A DNA stretch of 64,000 bases, from assembly GCF_036250695.1 (NCBI RefSeq), contig NZ_CP109427.1, forward strand, positions 4,278,001 through 4,342,000. Reading direction: 5' to 3'. The notes below the pieces were generated by a model. The model saw nothing but the letters and a program-made list of their open reading frames with translations. It was not told where the DNA came from and did no database searches. A program made the translations under genes and the position numbers. This DNA is from Streptomyces sp. NBC_01497 (lineage in GTDB: Bacteria; Actinomycetota; Actinomycetes; Streptomycetales; Streptomycetaceae). Position 1 is the first letter of the stretch. Each line of letters opens with the position of its first letter. Shown here piece after piece: positions 27,401 to 35,135 of the stretch.

Positions 27401-28001
27401 ACACGAGCGGCCCCAGCAGCCCCCCCAGCGGGAGCCCCAGCAGCAGCCTCAGGACATCCGGCAGGGTCCCCCGCGGGTGCCACAGGGCCCCCAGAGGCCC
27501 CAACAGCGGTTCCAGCAGCCCCCGCCCGGCCCTCAGCAGCCGCCACAGGACTTCCGGCAGCCCCAGGGGCCCCAGGGACCCCGGCAGGACGCCCCGCCAC
27601 CGCAGCAGCCCCCGTACCAGGCCCGGCAGGACCCCCCGCCGCAGCCGCCGCCCTACCCGCGGACCTCCGCGCCGAGGCGGGCGCGGGAGCCGGTGGCGCA
27701 GCCCGACGCCCCCCGCCCGCTGCGGCGCCGGGTGCGCGGTGCCACGCTCCAGGGCCGCGGCCGCTTCGCCGAGGAACTGCCGCGTACGGTTCCGCAGGCC
27801 TGGCGGCCCACGGACGCCCAGGCCGCGCGCGAGGCCATCGACGAGTTCGAGGCAGCGGTGGAACGCGCCCACCGCGACAGCGACCCCGGCGCACCCGCCG
27901 GTGACAGCACCACCGACGGGCCTCACCGGGCCCACCGGCCCGACAGGCCCTCACGACCCGAACGTATGGAAAGAAAGGCCAGTGACGATGTGGACAGGTG
28001 A
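24426..28001 (+). CDS. cvnA: Conservon sensor histidine kinase CvnA
   Basis: Membrane sensor of a conservon, the actinobacterial four-gene module proposed to act like a G-protein-coupled receptor complex. Encodes 1191 aa. A basic/acidic N-terminus precedes TM1 (about 94-110), a nitrate-sensor-like extracellular domain and TM2 (about 396-417). HAMP and linker follow, then a phospho-acceptor-like segment (SIDHIAVRLQRNAESLLLL). The HATPase has an N-box LLENAVAFSPSGS (near 610) and G-box DHGLGMSP (near 647). The last ~470 residues are Pro/Gln/Gly-rich and disordered. GTG 24426 has GAGGAGG five bases upstream. First gene of cvnABCD. Confidence 0.93.
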   Translation: MPTHRRGKRDARDPGDPGDRGFRTDRGERADGPDRADRVGDPQGPGRTTPARGDGRAPHGDDHAADHAPLAPRVRRRASGVLERWPFRRKLNAMVVVPIAAIAAMLAYVTYEQVDQAQSAAATARLVRSSQAVAELIDGLQNEHREALLLSLHYESRISEAESPATAGYREAQDDVNTQARAVATSFGDDLPSAEGEALKEIGGLSALRETIESGPLPADNIDPAYNAAVNDLIDGLGLGSSANQSASSSTNVLDALLRADTAHASFETSVFAARTGDPNALIEFTGAVGEYASYTYQADRFTRYATTDQGQELTGIERSEPENIIGQHYAALQVAPGSLVAEDQSVVQDDLSTALAAEPTYLRQSDNRLRITRSLIGQIAGEASDASNAAWWRAASLTAAALVGFVLWLTFSVLARRSVIRPVQALTAAATRVADLAGRELSRVADDDSVDTAPPRLEAVPVPVQDEIGDLASAFNQVQATATALLERQVLGRRNIAEMFGNVGRRVSNLTVRQLTLIDAIERGETSPDVLERLYSIDHIAVRLQRNAESLLLLAGIRDDTPEAGPTALTDVVRAALGQIEGYQRVAPRAENDVTVIPDIIGDLTLMMAELLENAVAFSPSGSRVEVIVRSRAEGGEGDGAFVEIVDHGLGMSPARLEEENARLVRRERLDLVPTKVLGLFVVGGLSRRWGIHVTLARTTGGGTTASVHIPPSLLLAGPVPKVGPRALAAVPDRRAVGGSPPIAMTAPRTPRRDTGPGRDTSPVRGVGNGPGAGMAQGPGPGVRPGPAEGARDRGPGDFPAHGEAAEQHGGAGTFGGRSPAAPRDADPYGPRPAAGSGAGTGSTPPGRAAPSAVPAASFSAFDRDPSSRESPSPGTAPGAASISAPGTGVTPPPEAGVPPLPRRVPRRTASESPRPASDGRVNQPTQQPQGPHQPQPQPPFPSPFQGQAQSPDGPYPSAQTPVRPPLPPVRAHLPQRSGPPQRYAQQPRQPHERPQQPPQREPQQQPQDIRQGPPRVPQGPQRPQQRFQQPPPGPQQPPQDFRQPQGPQGPRQDAPPPQQPPYQARQDPPPQPPPYPRTSAPRRAREPVAQPDAPRPLRRRVRGATLQGRGRFAEELPRTVPQAWRPTDAQAAREAIDEFEAAVERAHRDSDPGAPAGDSTTDGPHRAHRPDRPSRPERMERKASDDVDR

Positions 28002-28458
28002 CGCGGGGCAGAATCCGCCGGAAACCACCGACGTACGTGCCGCAGCCGCGGACTTCACCTGGCTGCTGAACCGGTTCGCCACCGAGACCGCCGGTGTCGT
28101 CGACGCCATCGCGGTCTCGTCGGACGGCCTGCTGATAGCCGTGTCGCGGCGCGACGCACCCGCCGACTCCGAGCGGCTCGCCGCGATCGTGTCCGGCATC
28201 ACCAGCCTGGCCATGGGCGCGTCAGGCAACTACGGTCTGGGCGGGCTCAACAAGGTGATCATCGACCTGGAGGGCGGGCACGTCCTCGTGTCGGCGATCG
28301 GCAACGGCGCCGTACTCGGCGTCGTGGCCTCCAAGGAGGCCAAGCTCGGCAACATCGCCTACGAGATGACGCTCTTCGCCAACCGGGTCGGCGCGGCCCT
28401 CAACCCCCAGCTCGTGCTGGAACTGAAGAACAATGTGGGCGTTTCACCGTCGAGGTGA
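27988..28458 (+). CDS. cvnB: Conservon Roadblock/LC7 protein CvnB
   Basis: Encodes 156 aa with a Roadblock/LC7 domain (FTWLLNRFATETAGVVDAIAVSSDGLLIAVSR, LAAIVSGITSLAMGASGNYG, VLVSAIGNGAVLGVVASKEAKLGNIAYEMTLFANRVG). Such proteins associate with small GTPases, here CvnD. It overlaps the end of cvnA by 14 bases. AAAGG lies 8 bases before the ATG; an in-frame GTG at 27982 is the alternative start. Confidence 0.95.
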   Translation: MWTGDAGQNPPETTDVRAAAADFTWLLNRFATETAGVVDAIAVSSDGLLIAVSRRDAPADSERLAAIVSGITSLAMGASGNYGLGGLNKVIIDLEGGHVLVSAIGNGAVLGVVASKEAKLGNIAYEMTLFANRVGAALNPQLVLELKNNVGVSPSR

Positions 28459-28519
28459 CCGGCCCCGGCCGATGTCCGCCGGGCCGGGCGGACCGTACGC
28501 ACCGGGAAGGATCGCGAAG

Positions 28520-28960
28520 GTGACTGGTGAGGCACCGGTCGAAGGGGCCGAGGGGCCCCCTGAGGGGTCCGGCGCGCTCCGGCCGTCCCCCGTCCGGCCC
28601 TTCCTGCTGACAGCGGGCCGGGTCGCCGGGACGGCGGGGCCCGGCGCGGGCCCGCCCATCCCGATCGAGACGCAGGTCGTGGCGACGTCGGGCGGGCTCG
28701 CCGCGCTCGACAGCTTCGCGTCCGAGTACCGCGACATCATCGCGGCCTGCCGCCGTCCGCAGTCGCTCGCGGAGCTCGCCGCGAAGCTGCGCCTGCATCT
28801 GAATGTGGTCCGTGTTATCGCCGAGGACCTGCGCGCCCAAGGGCGGTTGCGGGTCTATGTGCCCCGGGCGAACGCCGCCCAGGACGCCTCTGTTCTGCGA
28901 AGGGTGATCGATGGTCTCCGCACCGTCCCCGACTCCAGGGGGTTCCTCCGTGAAGGCTGA
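28520..28960 (+). CDS. cvnC: Conservon DUF742 protein CvnC
   Basis: Encodes 146 aa. The DUF742 pattern is VRPFLLTAGRVAG, then IETQVVATSGGLAALDSFASEYRDIIAACRRPQSLAELAAKLRLHLNVVRVIAEDLRAQGRLRVYVP, a winged-helix-like fold. The GTG at 28520 has GGGAAGGA upstream at normal spacing; upstream in-frame starts (GTG 28433, ATG 28472) lack this. It lies 61 bases after cvnB and overlaps cvnD. Confidence 0.92.
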   Translation: MTGEAPVEGAEGPPEGSGALRPSPVRPFLLTAGRVAGTAGPGAGPPIPIETQVVATSGGLAALDSFASEYRDIIAACRRPQSLAELAAKLRLHLNVVRVIAEDLRAQGRLRVYVPRANAAQDASVLRRVIDGLRTVPDSRGFLREG

Positions 28961-29579
28961 CCCGCCCGGCACGGTGGCCGCGCGCGACGACGACGTGCTC
29001 AACCAGCCGCCGCTGCCCGTGAAGATGGTGATCGCGGGCGGTTTCGGCGTGGGCAAGACGACGACCGTCGCGTCGATCTCCGAGATCGAACCGCTGACCA
29101 CGGAGGCGTCCATCACGACGGTCGCCGCCGGAGTGGACGACCTGAGCCACACCCCGGAGAAGACGACGACCACGGTCGCCATGGACTTCGGCTGCATCAC
29201 GCTCGACCCGACGCTGAAGCTGTACCTGTTCGGCACGCCGGGACAGGAGCGGTTCGGGTTCATGTGGGACGACATCGTGGAGGGCGCCCTGGGCGGCCTG
29301 GTGATCGTCGACACGCGTCGCCTCGACGACTGCTACGCGGCCGTCGACTACTTCGAGAACCGGGACATCCCGTTCGCGGTCGCGCTGAACGCCTTCGACG
29401 GGAAGGTGGACTACGAACTGGACGAGGTCCGCTGGGCGCTGGACGTCTCCGACCATGTGCCGGTGACGGTCTTCGACGCGCGCGAGCGGGGGTCCGTACG
29501 GGACACGCTGCTCGTCGTCCTCGAACTGGCGCTGGAGCGGGTGGAAGAGGGCAAGGGCCGGGCTGCCGTCCGGTACTGA
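28950..29579 (+). CDS. cvnD: Conservon small GTPase CvnD
   Basis: Encodes 209 aa. Ras-like P-loop protein: G1 GGFGVGKTTTVASISE, G3 LFGTPGQERFGFMWDDI and a switch region with the TTVAMDFG motif typical of CvnD. The G4 position reads NAFDG rather than NKxD, as is common in conservon GTPases. GTG 28950 overlaps the cvnC stop by 11 bases, implying translational coupling; ATG 28911 is an alternative. In characterised conservons CvnA-D form a membrane complex controlling development or secondary metabolism. Last gene, followed by a strong terminator. Confidence 0.94.
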   Translation: MKADPPGTVAARDDDVLNQPPLPVKMVIAGGFGVGKTTTVASISEIEPLTTEASITTVAAGVDDLSHTPEKTTTTVAMDFGCITLDPTLKLYLFGTPGQERFGFMWDDIVEGALGGLVIVDTRRLDDCYAAVDYFENRDIPFAVALNAFDGKVDYELDEVRWALDVSDHVPVTVFDARERGSVRDTLLVVLELALERVEEGKGRAAVRY

Positions 29580-29631
29580 CGCGGGAGTCCCGGCCGCCGG
29601 GCCACGTCGCCCCCGGCCTCCCCCGTACGCG

Positions 29632-29674
29632 AGGAGGCCGGGACCGGGTCCCACCGGACCGGTCCCGGCCTCCT
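29632..29674. terminator. Bidirectional terminator between cvnD and the permease gene
   Basis: 15-bp perfect arms (29632-29646 with 29660-29674) enclose a 13-base loop in the convergent gap between the conservon and the osmoprotectant permease. Confidence 0.85.
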
Positions 29675-29735
29675 GCGGGGTGCGCGTGCGCCGAGCGCGT
29701 CGCGGGGAACCTCCCGCCGGTTCCTCCGAGTCCCG

Positions 29736-29763
29736 GGGAGACGGGAGACGGGAGACGGGAGAC
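29736..29763. repeat. Heptamer repeat GGGAGAC x 4
   Basis: Four perfect head-to-tail copies of GGGAGAC lie 24 bases beyond the stop of the leftward permease gene. Confidence 0.9.
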
Positions 29764-29786
29764 GGCCGAAGAGGCGGCCGGCGCCC

Positions 29787-30461
29787 TCAGGGCTGCCGTA
29801 CGCCCCGTACGCCCCGGGAGACGGCGAACCGCGACGCGAGCGCGAACAGGCCCAGCGTGGCCAGCGCGAGCGCCGCGACGAGGGTCGCGCCGCCCACCAC
29901 CTTCTCGTAGTTGCGTTGGTACAGGCCGTCCACGATGTACCGGCCCACACCGCCGAAGCTCACGTACGCGGCGATGGTGGCCGTCGAGACGACCTGGATC
30001 GCCGCCGACCGCAGCCCGCTCAGGATCAGCGGCAGCGCGACCGGCAGCTCCACCTGGAACAGCACCTTCGCACGGTGCATGCCCATGCCCCGGGCCGCGT
30101 CCACCGGAGCCGGGTCGACGGTGCGCACCGCCTCGTACGTCGTGACGAGGATCGGCGGGATCGCCAGCACCACCAGCGGGATCAGCACCGGCAGTTTGCT
30201 GAGGCCCATCAGCACGAACAGCAGCACCAGCAGGCCGAAGCTGGGCAGGGCGCGGGCCGCCGTCGCCAGCAGGGCGAGGGCGTTGCCGCCGCGCCCGAAG
30301 TGGCCGGTGACGAGGCCGACGGGCAGCCCGACGCCCGCGGCGATGCCGAGCGCGATCAGCGAGTACTCGACGTGCTCCAGCAGGCGGGTGGGGATGCCGT
30401 CGTAGCCGTGCCAGTGCGCACCGTCCGAGAAGAACGCGCTGATGAAATGGAAGATCGTCAC
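29787..30461 (-). CDS. Osmoprotectant ABC transporter permease (OpuCD-like)
   Basis: Encodes 224 aa with five to six membrane segments. The EAA-loop region (VDAARGMGMHRAKVLFQVELPVALPLILSGLRSAAIQVVSTATIAAYVSFGGVGRYIVDGLYQRNYEKVVGGA) is characteristic of the OpuCB/OpuCD/ProW family. GTG 30461 overlaps the upstream permease stop by four bases (GTGA). It forms a heterodimeric channel with that permease. Confidence 0.9.
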   Translation of the reverse strand: MTIFHFISAFFSDGAHWHGYDGIPTRLLEHVEYSLIALGIAAGVGLPVGLVTGHFGRGGNALALLATAARALPSFGLLVLLFVLMGLSKLPVLIPLVVLAIPPILVTTYEAVRTVDPAPVDAARGMGMHRAKVLFQVELPVALPLILSGLRSAAIQVVSTATIAAYVSFGGVGRYIVDGLYQRNYEKVVGGATLVAALALATLGLFALASRFAVSRGVRGVRQP

Positions 30462-31237
30462 AGCGCGCTCCCCGCGGTGGGCCGGACATCGGTCGCTGCG
30501 CCGTCGAGCGGCTCACCGGTGGCGGGGCCGGTCGAGTCACCGAGCGCCGTCGTATCCGGGGCCGCGCCGTCGGGGCCGCCGCGCCGGGCCCGACGGGCGC
30601 CCTTGGGCAGCCACGGCGTCAGCGCCATCCGGATGAGGACGAGCAGGGCGTCGGCGAGGATCGCGAGCACGGCCGTCGTGACCACGGAACTGACCGCGAG
30701 GATCGGCCGGTGGTAGAGGTTGGCGTCGGCGAGCAGGTTGCCGAGCGCGCCCTGGTTGCCGATGAGGGCGCCGACGCTGACGAGGCTGATGCTGGAGACG
30801 GTCGCGACCCGCAGGCCCGCGAAGATGGCCGGTACCGCGATCGGCAGTTCGACCTGGAGGTAGCGGCGGACGGGCCCGATGCCCATCGCCACGGCCGCCG
30901 CGTTGGTCTCCGGCGAGACGGAGCGGACGCCGTCCACGATGGCGGGGACCAGCACGACCAGGCTGTAGAGCGAGAGCGGGATGACGACGGTGGTCTCGCT
31001 CTGCCCGGTGTAGTCGATCAGGACGACGAAGAACGCCAACGAGGGGATCGCGTACAGGATCGTCGTCGCCCACAGGACCGGCGGGTAGAGCCACTTGAAC
31101 CGTACGCACAACTGCGCAATGGGCAGGGCCAGGACCAGGCCGATCGCGACCGGCAGCAGCGCTTCCTGCAGGTGGAGGCCGATCAACCCCAGGTAGCTGT
31201 GCTGGAGGTCGCTCGGCATGTCGAAGAAACCGTTCAC
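30458..31237 (-). CDS. Osmoprotectant ABC transporter permease (OpuCB-like)
   Basis: Encodes 259 aa, beginning MNGFFDMPSDLQHSYLGLIG from GTG 31237, which overlaps the ATPase stop by four bases. The membrane region is followed by the OpuC-type EAA loop (NAAAVAMGIGPVRRYLQVELPIAVPAIFAGLRVATVSSISLVSVGALIGNQGALGNLL). A charged Ala/Gly-rich C-tail of about 45 residues is an extra. Middle gene of the ATPase-permease-permease operon. Confidence 0.9.
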   Translation of the reverse strand: MNGFFDMPSDLQHSYLGLIGLHLQEALLPVAIGLVLALPIAQLCVRFKWLYPPVLWATTILYAIPSLAFFVVLIDYTGQSETTVVIPLSLYSLVVLVPAIVDGVRSVSPETNAAAVAMGIGPVRRYLQVELPIAVPAIFAGLRVATVSSISLVSVGALIGNQGALGNLLADANLYHRPILAVSSVVTTAVLAILADALLVLIRMALTPWLPKGARRARRGGPDGAAPDTTALGDSTGPATGEPLDGAATDVRPTAGSAL

Positions 31238-32376
31238 CGCGCGGCTCCCACATCCACCGGCGCGGTGCCGCGGTGGCCGTGGGCCTCGCGGATCGCGGCC
31301 GCGATCGACTCCTGCGAGACGACGCCGACGGCGCGCCCGTCGCCGTCCACGGCGACCGCCCAGCCGGTCGGCGAGAGGACCGCGCAGTCGAGCGCGACGC
31401 GCAGCGAGTCCTCGCCCTGGCGGAACGTCTGGCCGTACGGGAGCAGGCCCGACGCCTCGTCGCCGCCGCCCGACGTGCGCAGGCGGTCGGCGTGCGCCCA
31501 GCCGAGCGGCCGGCCGTCTACATCGACGACGAGCAGGTACGGCAGGTCGGCGGCGCGCGAGGTGACCTGTGCGGCGGTCGCGTCGACGGCGACGATGCCG
31601 GCCCGCTCGACCGGCAGCCCCTCCGTGGTGAAGAACGACAGGCCCCGGATACCGCGGTCGGCGCCGAGGAAGTCCTCCACGGCGGCGTCGGCGGGGTCGG
31701 AGAGCAACTGGTCCGGCGGCGCGTACTGCGCGAGCTTCCCGCCGGTGCGGAGCACGGCGATCATGTCGCCGACGCGTATCGCCTCGTCTATGTCGTGGGT
31801 GACGAAGACGATGGTCTTGCCCAGTTCGGCCTGGATGCGCAGCAGTTCCTCCTGGAGCCCGCGCCGCACGACCGGGTCGACCGCCGAGAACGGCTCGTCC
31901 ATCAGGAGCACCGGCGGGTCCGCGGCGAGCGCGCGGGCGACTCCCACCCGCTGCTGCTGACCACCGGAGAGCTGGTACGGGTAGCGCTTGGCCATCGACG
32001 TGTCGAGGCCGACGCGCTCCATCAACTCCATCGAGCGCTCGCGGGCCTTGGCCTTGGACCAGCCGAGCATGCGCGGCACGGTGCCGATGTTGTCGACGAT
32101 CGTGCGGTGCTGGAAGAGGCCCGCGTTCTGGATCACGTACCCCATCGACCTGCGGAGCGCGTTGACGGGCTTGTGCTGGATGTCCTCCCCATCGATGAGG
32201 ATCCGGCCCCCGCTCAGTTCGATCATGCGGTTGATCATGCGGAGGGTCGTCGTCTTGCCGCAGCCGGACGGCCCGACGAGGACGGTGATCGACCGGTCGG
32301 GGATCTCCAGGGAGAGACCGTCGACGGCGACGGTGCCGTCGGGATACCTCTTGCTGACAGCTTCGATGGATATCAA
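31234..32376 (-). CDS. Osmoprotectant ABC transporter ATPase with CBS domains (OpuCA-like)
   Basis: Encodes 380 aa. Walker A is GPSGCGKTTT, the signature LSGGQQQRVGVARAL and Walker B VLLMDEPFSAVDP, followed by a conserved H (FVTHDIDEA). Two C-terminal CBS domains follow (near residues 250-370), which in OpuA/OpuC transporters sense ionic strength or c-di-AMP. The start is uncertain: TTG 32376 gives MISIEAVSKRYPDGT, as expected for the family, with AAGGGTG upstream; GTG 32388 is the alternative. First gene of the operon. Confidence 0.92.
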   Translation of the reverse strand: MISIEAVSKRYPDGTVAVDGLSLEIPDRSITVLVGPSGCGKTTTLRMINRMIELSGGRILIDGEDIQHKPVNALRRSMGYVIQNAGLFQHRTIVDNIGTVPRMLGWSKAKARERSMELMERVGLDTSMAKRYPYQLSGGQQQRVGVARALAADPPVLLMDEPFSAVDPVVRRGLQEELLRIQAELGKTIVFVTHDIDEAIRVGDMIAVLRTGGKLAQYAPPDQLLSDPADAAVEDFLGADRGIRGLSFFTTEGLPVERAGIVAVDATAAQVTSRAADLPYLLVVDVDGRPLGWAHADRLRTSGGGDEASGLLPYGQTFRQGEDSLRVALDCAVLSPTGWAVAVDGDGRAVGVVSQESIAAAIREAHGHRGTAPVDVGAAR

Positions 32377-32912
32377 GGCACCAAGCACCCTTCGGTCCGG
32401 GCATCCGGGTAAGTGAGGATCACCGAGCGGTCGCCGGGCGGTCGCAGATGGGCAAGTGTAGACATCGCCGGTTACCGGGTGGCGGGCGCGGCGGCGGCCC
32501 CGTAGCCGGGCCGCGGGGCGGGTGGGACCCCACAGAGTCGAACGGGCCGGTGGGAACGGGTGGTTGGTGCCGGGGGCCTGCCGCGTGGCGGGCGGGGCGT
32601 GCCGTCGCCGTCCCGGTCGCACACCAGGGAGCGCCGGTCGCATACGCACGGTGGTCGCGCCAACGCAGGGTGTGGCTGGGGTTCTGTCTGATGTGGTTCT
32701 CGCGGCTCTCGGGGGGCCCGGCGGCAGGGCCGGCGCGGGTTGCGGGCCCCGGCCGAGGGGCCGGGAATAGGAGGTGGGGGGCGTCCGTTACAGTGGCTAG
32801 TTCAACGTTCAACAAATTGGATTCGACAGTGCGGCGGGGACCGGCGGACAGCGTGCGGGGACCCCACCGCAGGGCGAAGCCCACCAGCAGAAATGGGAAA
32901 GGTGAGTGCGCG
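32377..32912. other. Divergent promoter region without a gene
   Basis: Between the OpuC-like operon and the flavin monooxygenase no convincing frame exists. Close to the monooxygenase a direct repeat GTTCAAC-GTTCAAC (32800-32813) is followed by AAATTGG. This is the only A+T-rich patch and the likely promoter/operator. AAAGGTGAG (32898-32906) is the monooxygenase ribosome-binding site. Confidence 0.5.
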
Positions 32913-33983
32913 ATGCAGTTCGGGATCTTCACCGTCGGTGACGTCACTGCCGACCCGACCACCGGACGGACGCCGAGCGAGCACGAGCGGATCAAGGCGA
33001 TGGTGGCCATCGCGCAGAAGGCCGAGGAGGTCGGGCTCGACGTGTTCGCGACCGGCGAGCACCACAACCCGCCCTTCGTCCCGTCCTCGCCGACCACGAT
33101 GCTCGGCTACATCGCGGCGAAGACGGACCGGCTGGTCCTTTCCACCTCGACCACGCTGATCACGACGAACGACCCGGTGAAGATCGCCGAGGACTTCGCG
33201 ATGCTCCAGCACCTGGCCGGCGGCCGGGTCGACCTCATGATGGGGCGCGGCAACACCGGCCCCGTCTATCCGTGGTTCGGCAAGGACATCCGTCAGGGCA
33301 TCCCGCTCGCCGTGGAGAACTACGCCCTGCTGCACAAGCTGTGGCGCGAGGACGTGGTGGACTGGGCGGGCAAGTTCCGTACGCCCCTGCAGGGCTTCAC
33401 CTCGACGCCGCGCCCGCTGGACGACGTACCGCCGTTCGTCTGGCACGGGTCCATCAGGTCGCCGGAGATCGCGGAACAGGCCGCCTACTACGGTGACGGC
33501 TTCTTCGCGAACAACATCTTCTGGCCGAAGGGTCACTTCCAGAAGCTGATCGAGCTCTACCGGCGCCGCTACGCCCACTACGGCCACGGCACACCCGAGC
33601 AGGCGATCGTCGGTCTCGGCGGCCAGGTGTTCATGCGGGCGAAGTCGCAGGACGCCGTGCGGGAGTTCCGCCCGTACTTCGACAACGCCCCCGTCTACGG
33701 GCACGGTCCCTCGCTGGAGGAGTTCACCGAGCAGACCCCGCTGACCGTGGGCAGCCCCCAGGAAGTGATCGAGAAGACGCTGGCCTTCCGGGAGACCTTC
33801 GGCGACTACCAGCGGCAGTTGTTCCTGATGGACCACGCGGGTCTGCCGCTGAAGACGGTCCTTGAACAGCTCGACCTGCTGGGCGAGGAGGTCGTCCCGG
33901 TGCTGCGGAAGGAATTCGCGGTCGGGCGCCCGGCGGACGTGCCGGACGGGCCGCCCGTCCACCCGGCCCTCGCGCAGGCCTGA
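32913..33983 (+). CDS. LLM-class flavin-dependent monooxygenase
   Basis: Encodes 356 aa. A bacterial-luciferase-like TIM barrel: MQFGIFTVGDVTADPTTGRTPSEHERI, DVFATGEHHNPPFVPSSPTTMLGYIAAKT, LSTSTTLITTNDPVKIAEDFAMLQHLAGGRVDLMMGRGN, ending in the HAGLPLKTVLEQLDLLGEEV helix. The pattern matches the actinobacterial CE1758 subfamily, which needs reduced FMN. An NADPH-dependent FMN reductase follows 209 bases downstream and would supply it. Substrate unknown. Confidence 0.92.
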   Translation: MQFGIFTVGDVTADPTTGRTPSEHERIKAMVAIAQKAEEVGLDVFATGEHHNPPFVPSSPTTMLGYIAAKTDRLVLSTSTTLITTNDPVKIAEDFAMLQHLAGGRVDLMMGRGNTGPVYPWFGKDIRQGIPLAVENYALLHKLWREDVVDWAGKFRTPLQGFTSTPRPLDDVPPFVWHGSIRSPEIAEQAAYYGDGFFANNIFWPKGHFQKLIELYRRRYAHYGHGTPEQAIVGLGGQVFMRAKSQDAVREFRPYFDNAPVYGHGPSLEEFTEQTPLTVGSPQEVIEKTLAFRETFGDYQRQLFLMDHAGLPLKTVLEQLDLLGEEVVPVLRKEFAVGRPADVPDGPPVHPALAQA

Positions 33984-34042
33984 GGCACGCCCGAGGTAAC
34001 GGCTGTCGGCCCGGAGCCCGGGGCAGCGGACTCGCGGCTCGG

Positions 34043-34080
34043 GGCGACGGGCCTCCGCTCCGGCGACGGGCCTCCGCTTC
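34043..34080. repeat. 19-bp tandem duplication
   Basis: GGCGACGGGCCTCCGCTCC is followed at once by the same sequence with one change (34062-34080), in the gap between the monooxygenase and reductase genes. Confidence 0.85.
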
Positions 34081-34192
34081 GGCGAGGGCCCCGGCCGGGA
34101 GCGGCGGGCTCCGCCCCGGGGCAGCGGGTGAAGGGAACGAACAGGGAGACCACCGGTCGCACGACCGGTCGGCCGAGGAGTTGAGGGACGGG

Positions 34193-34864
34193 ATGAACGA
34201 GCTGAAGCTGGTGGCCGTGACGGCGGGGCTGAGCAAGCCGTCGTCGACGCGACTGCTCACGGACCGGCTGGTGAGCGCCGTGACGGAGCACGTACCGGCC
34301 GGCACGGCTGTCGACGTACGCGTCGTCGAACTGCGTGACCTCGCGGTCGACATCGCGAACAACCTGGTCTCCGGTTGGCCGTCCGAGGCGCTGAGCGGCG
34401 CACTCGACGCGGTCACCGGCGCGGACGGGCTGATCGCGGTGACACCCGTGTTCGCCGGCTCGTACAGCGGACTCTTCAAGTCCTTCTTCGACCTGGTCGA
34501 ACCGGACGCCCTGACCGGTACGCCGGTCCTGCTGGCCGCCACCGGCGGCACGGCCCGCCACTCGCTGGTCGTGGAGCACGCGATGCGCCCGCTGTTCTCC
34601 TACCTGCACGCGCTGACGCTGCCCACGGCGGTCTTCGCCGCGACGGACGACTGGGGCGCGGGCGCCGACACCTACGGCGGCGGCCTCCCGGCCCGGATCA
34701 CCCGCGCCGGCGAGGAGTTCGCGGCGCTGGTGACCCCGGCGGGCGGCGATGCCGTCCCGCACGCCCGCCGCGAGTCGGCGCCGGGCGCGGGGGAGGGCGA
34801 GGGCACGGGGGAGGGCGCCGAACCCGAGGTGGTCCCCTTCGAGCAGCTCCTCGCGGGCCTCTGA
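34193..34864 (+). CDS. NAD(P)H-dependent FMN reductase
   Basis: Encodes 223 aa with a flavodoxin-like fold: KLVAVTAGLSKPSSTRLLTDRLVSAV (phosphate-binding loop), ADGLIAVTPVFAGSYSGLFKSFFDLVEPDALTGTPVLLAATGG. This is the CE1759-type partner of the upstream flavin monooxygenase and should provide reduced flavin. The C-terminal 40 residues are Gly/Glu-rich, ending FEQLLAGL. ATG 34193 follows GAGGGA; a TTG at 34181 also has a GAGGAG upstream. Confidence 0.88.
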   Translation: MNELKLVAVTAGLSKPSSTRLLTDRLVSAVTEHVPAGTAVDVRVVELRDLAVDIANNLVSGWPSEALSGALDAVTGADGLIAVTPVFAGSYSGLFKSFFDLVEPDALTGTPVLLAATGGTARHSLVVEHAMRPLFSYLHALTLPTAVFAATDDWGAGADTYGGGLPARITRAGEEFAALVTPAGGDAVPHARRESAPGAGEGEGTGEGAEPEVVPFEQLLAGL

Positions 34865-35135
34865 GACGGCGACGAGGGGCGAGAAGCGGCCCGAGAGGCC
34901 GGCAGGGCTGGCCGCCGGCCGAGCGCGCGCCCGTGAACAGCGGGACGCGCGCCGCGCCGTACGGTTCTCCCTTACGCGACCGGCCGTCCGGTCACCGGGG
35001 CACTGATGCGGCGAGGCAGCGGGATGCGTCCTTTCCGCATGCCGCGCGCACGCGATCGGCACGTCCTGGCCAGGCGCCAGGCCGCTGCCTCGGCGAGGTA
35101 GCGCGTATGGCGTTCGTGGCCTGCCCCGGCGGCGC

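Noticed and set aside
29260..30145. Plus-strand frame continuing through cvnD and beyond
   Set aside because: It is in a different frame from cvnD, is Arg/Pro-rich and crosses a strong terminator.
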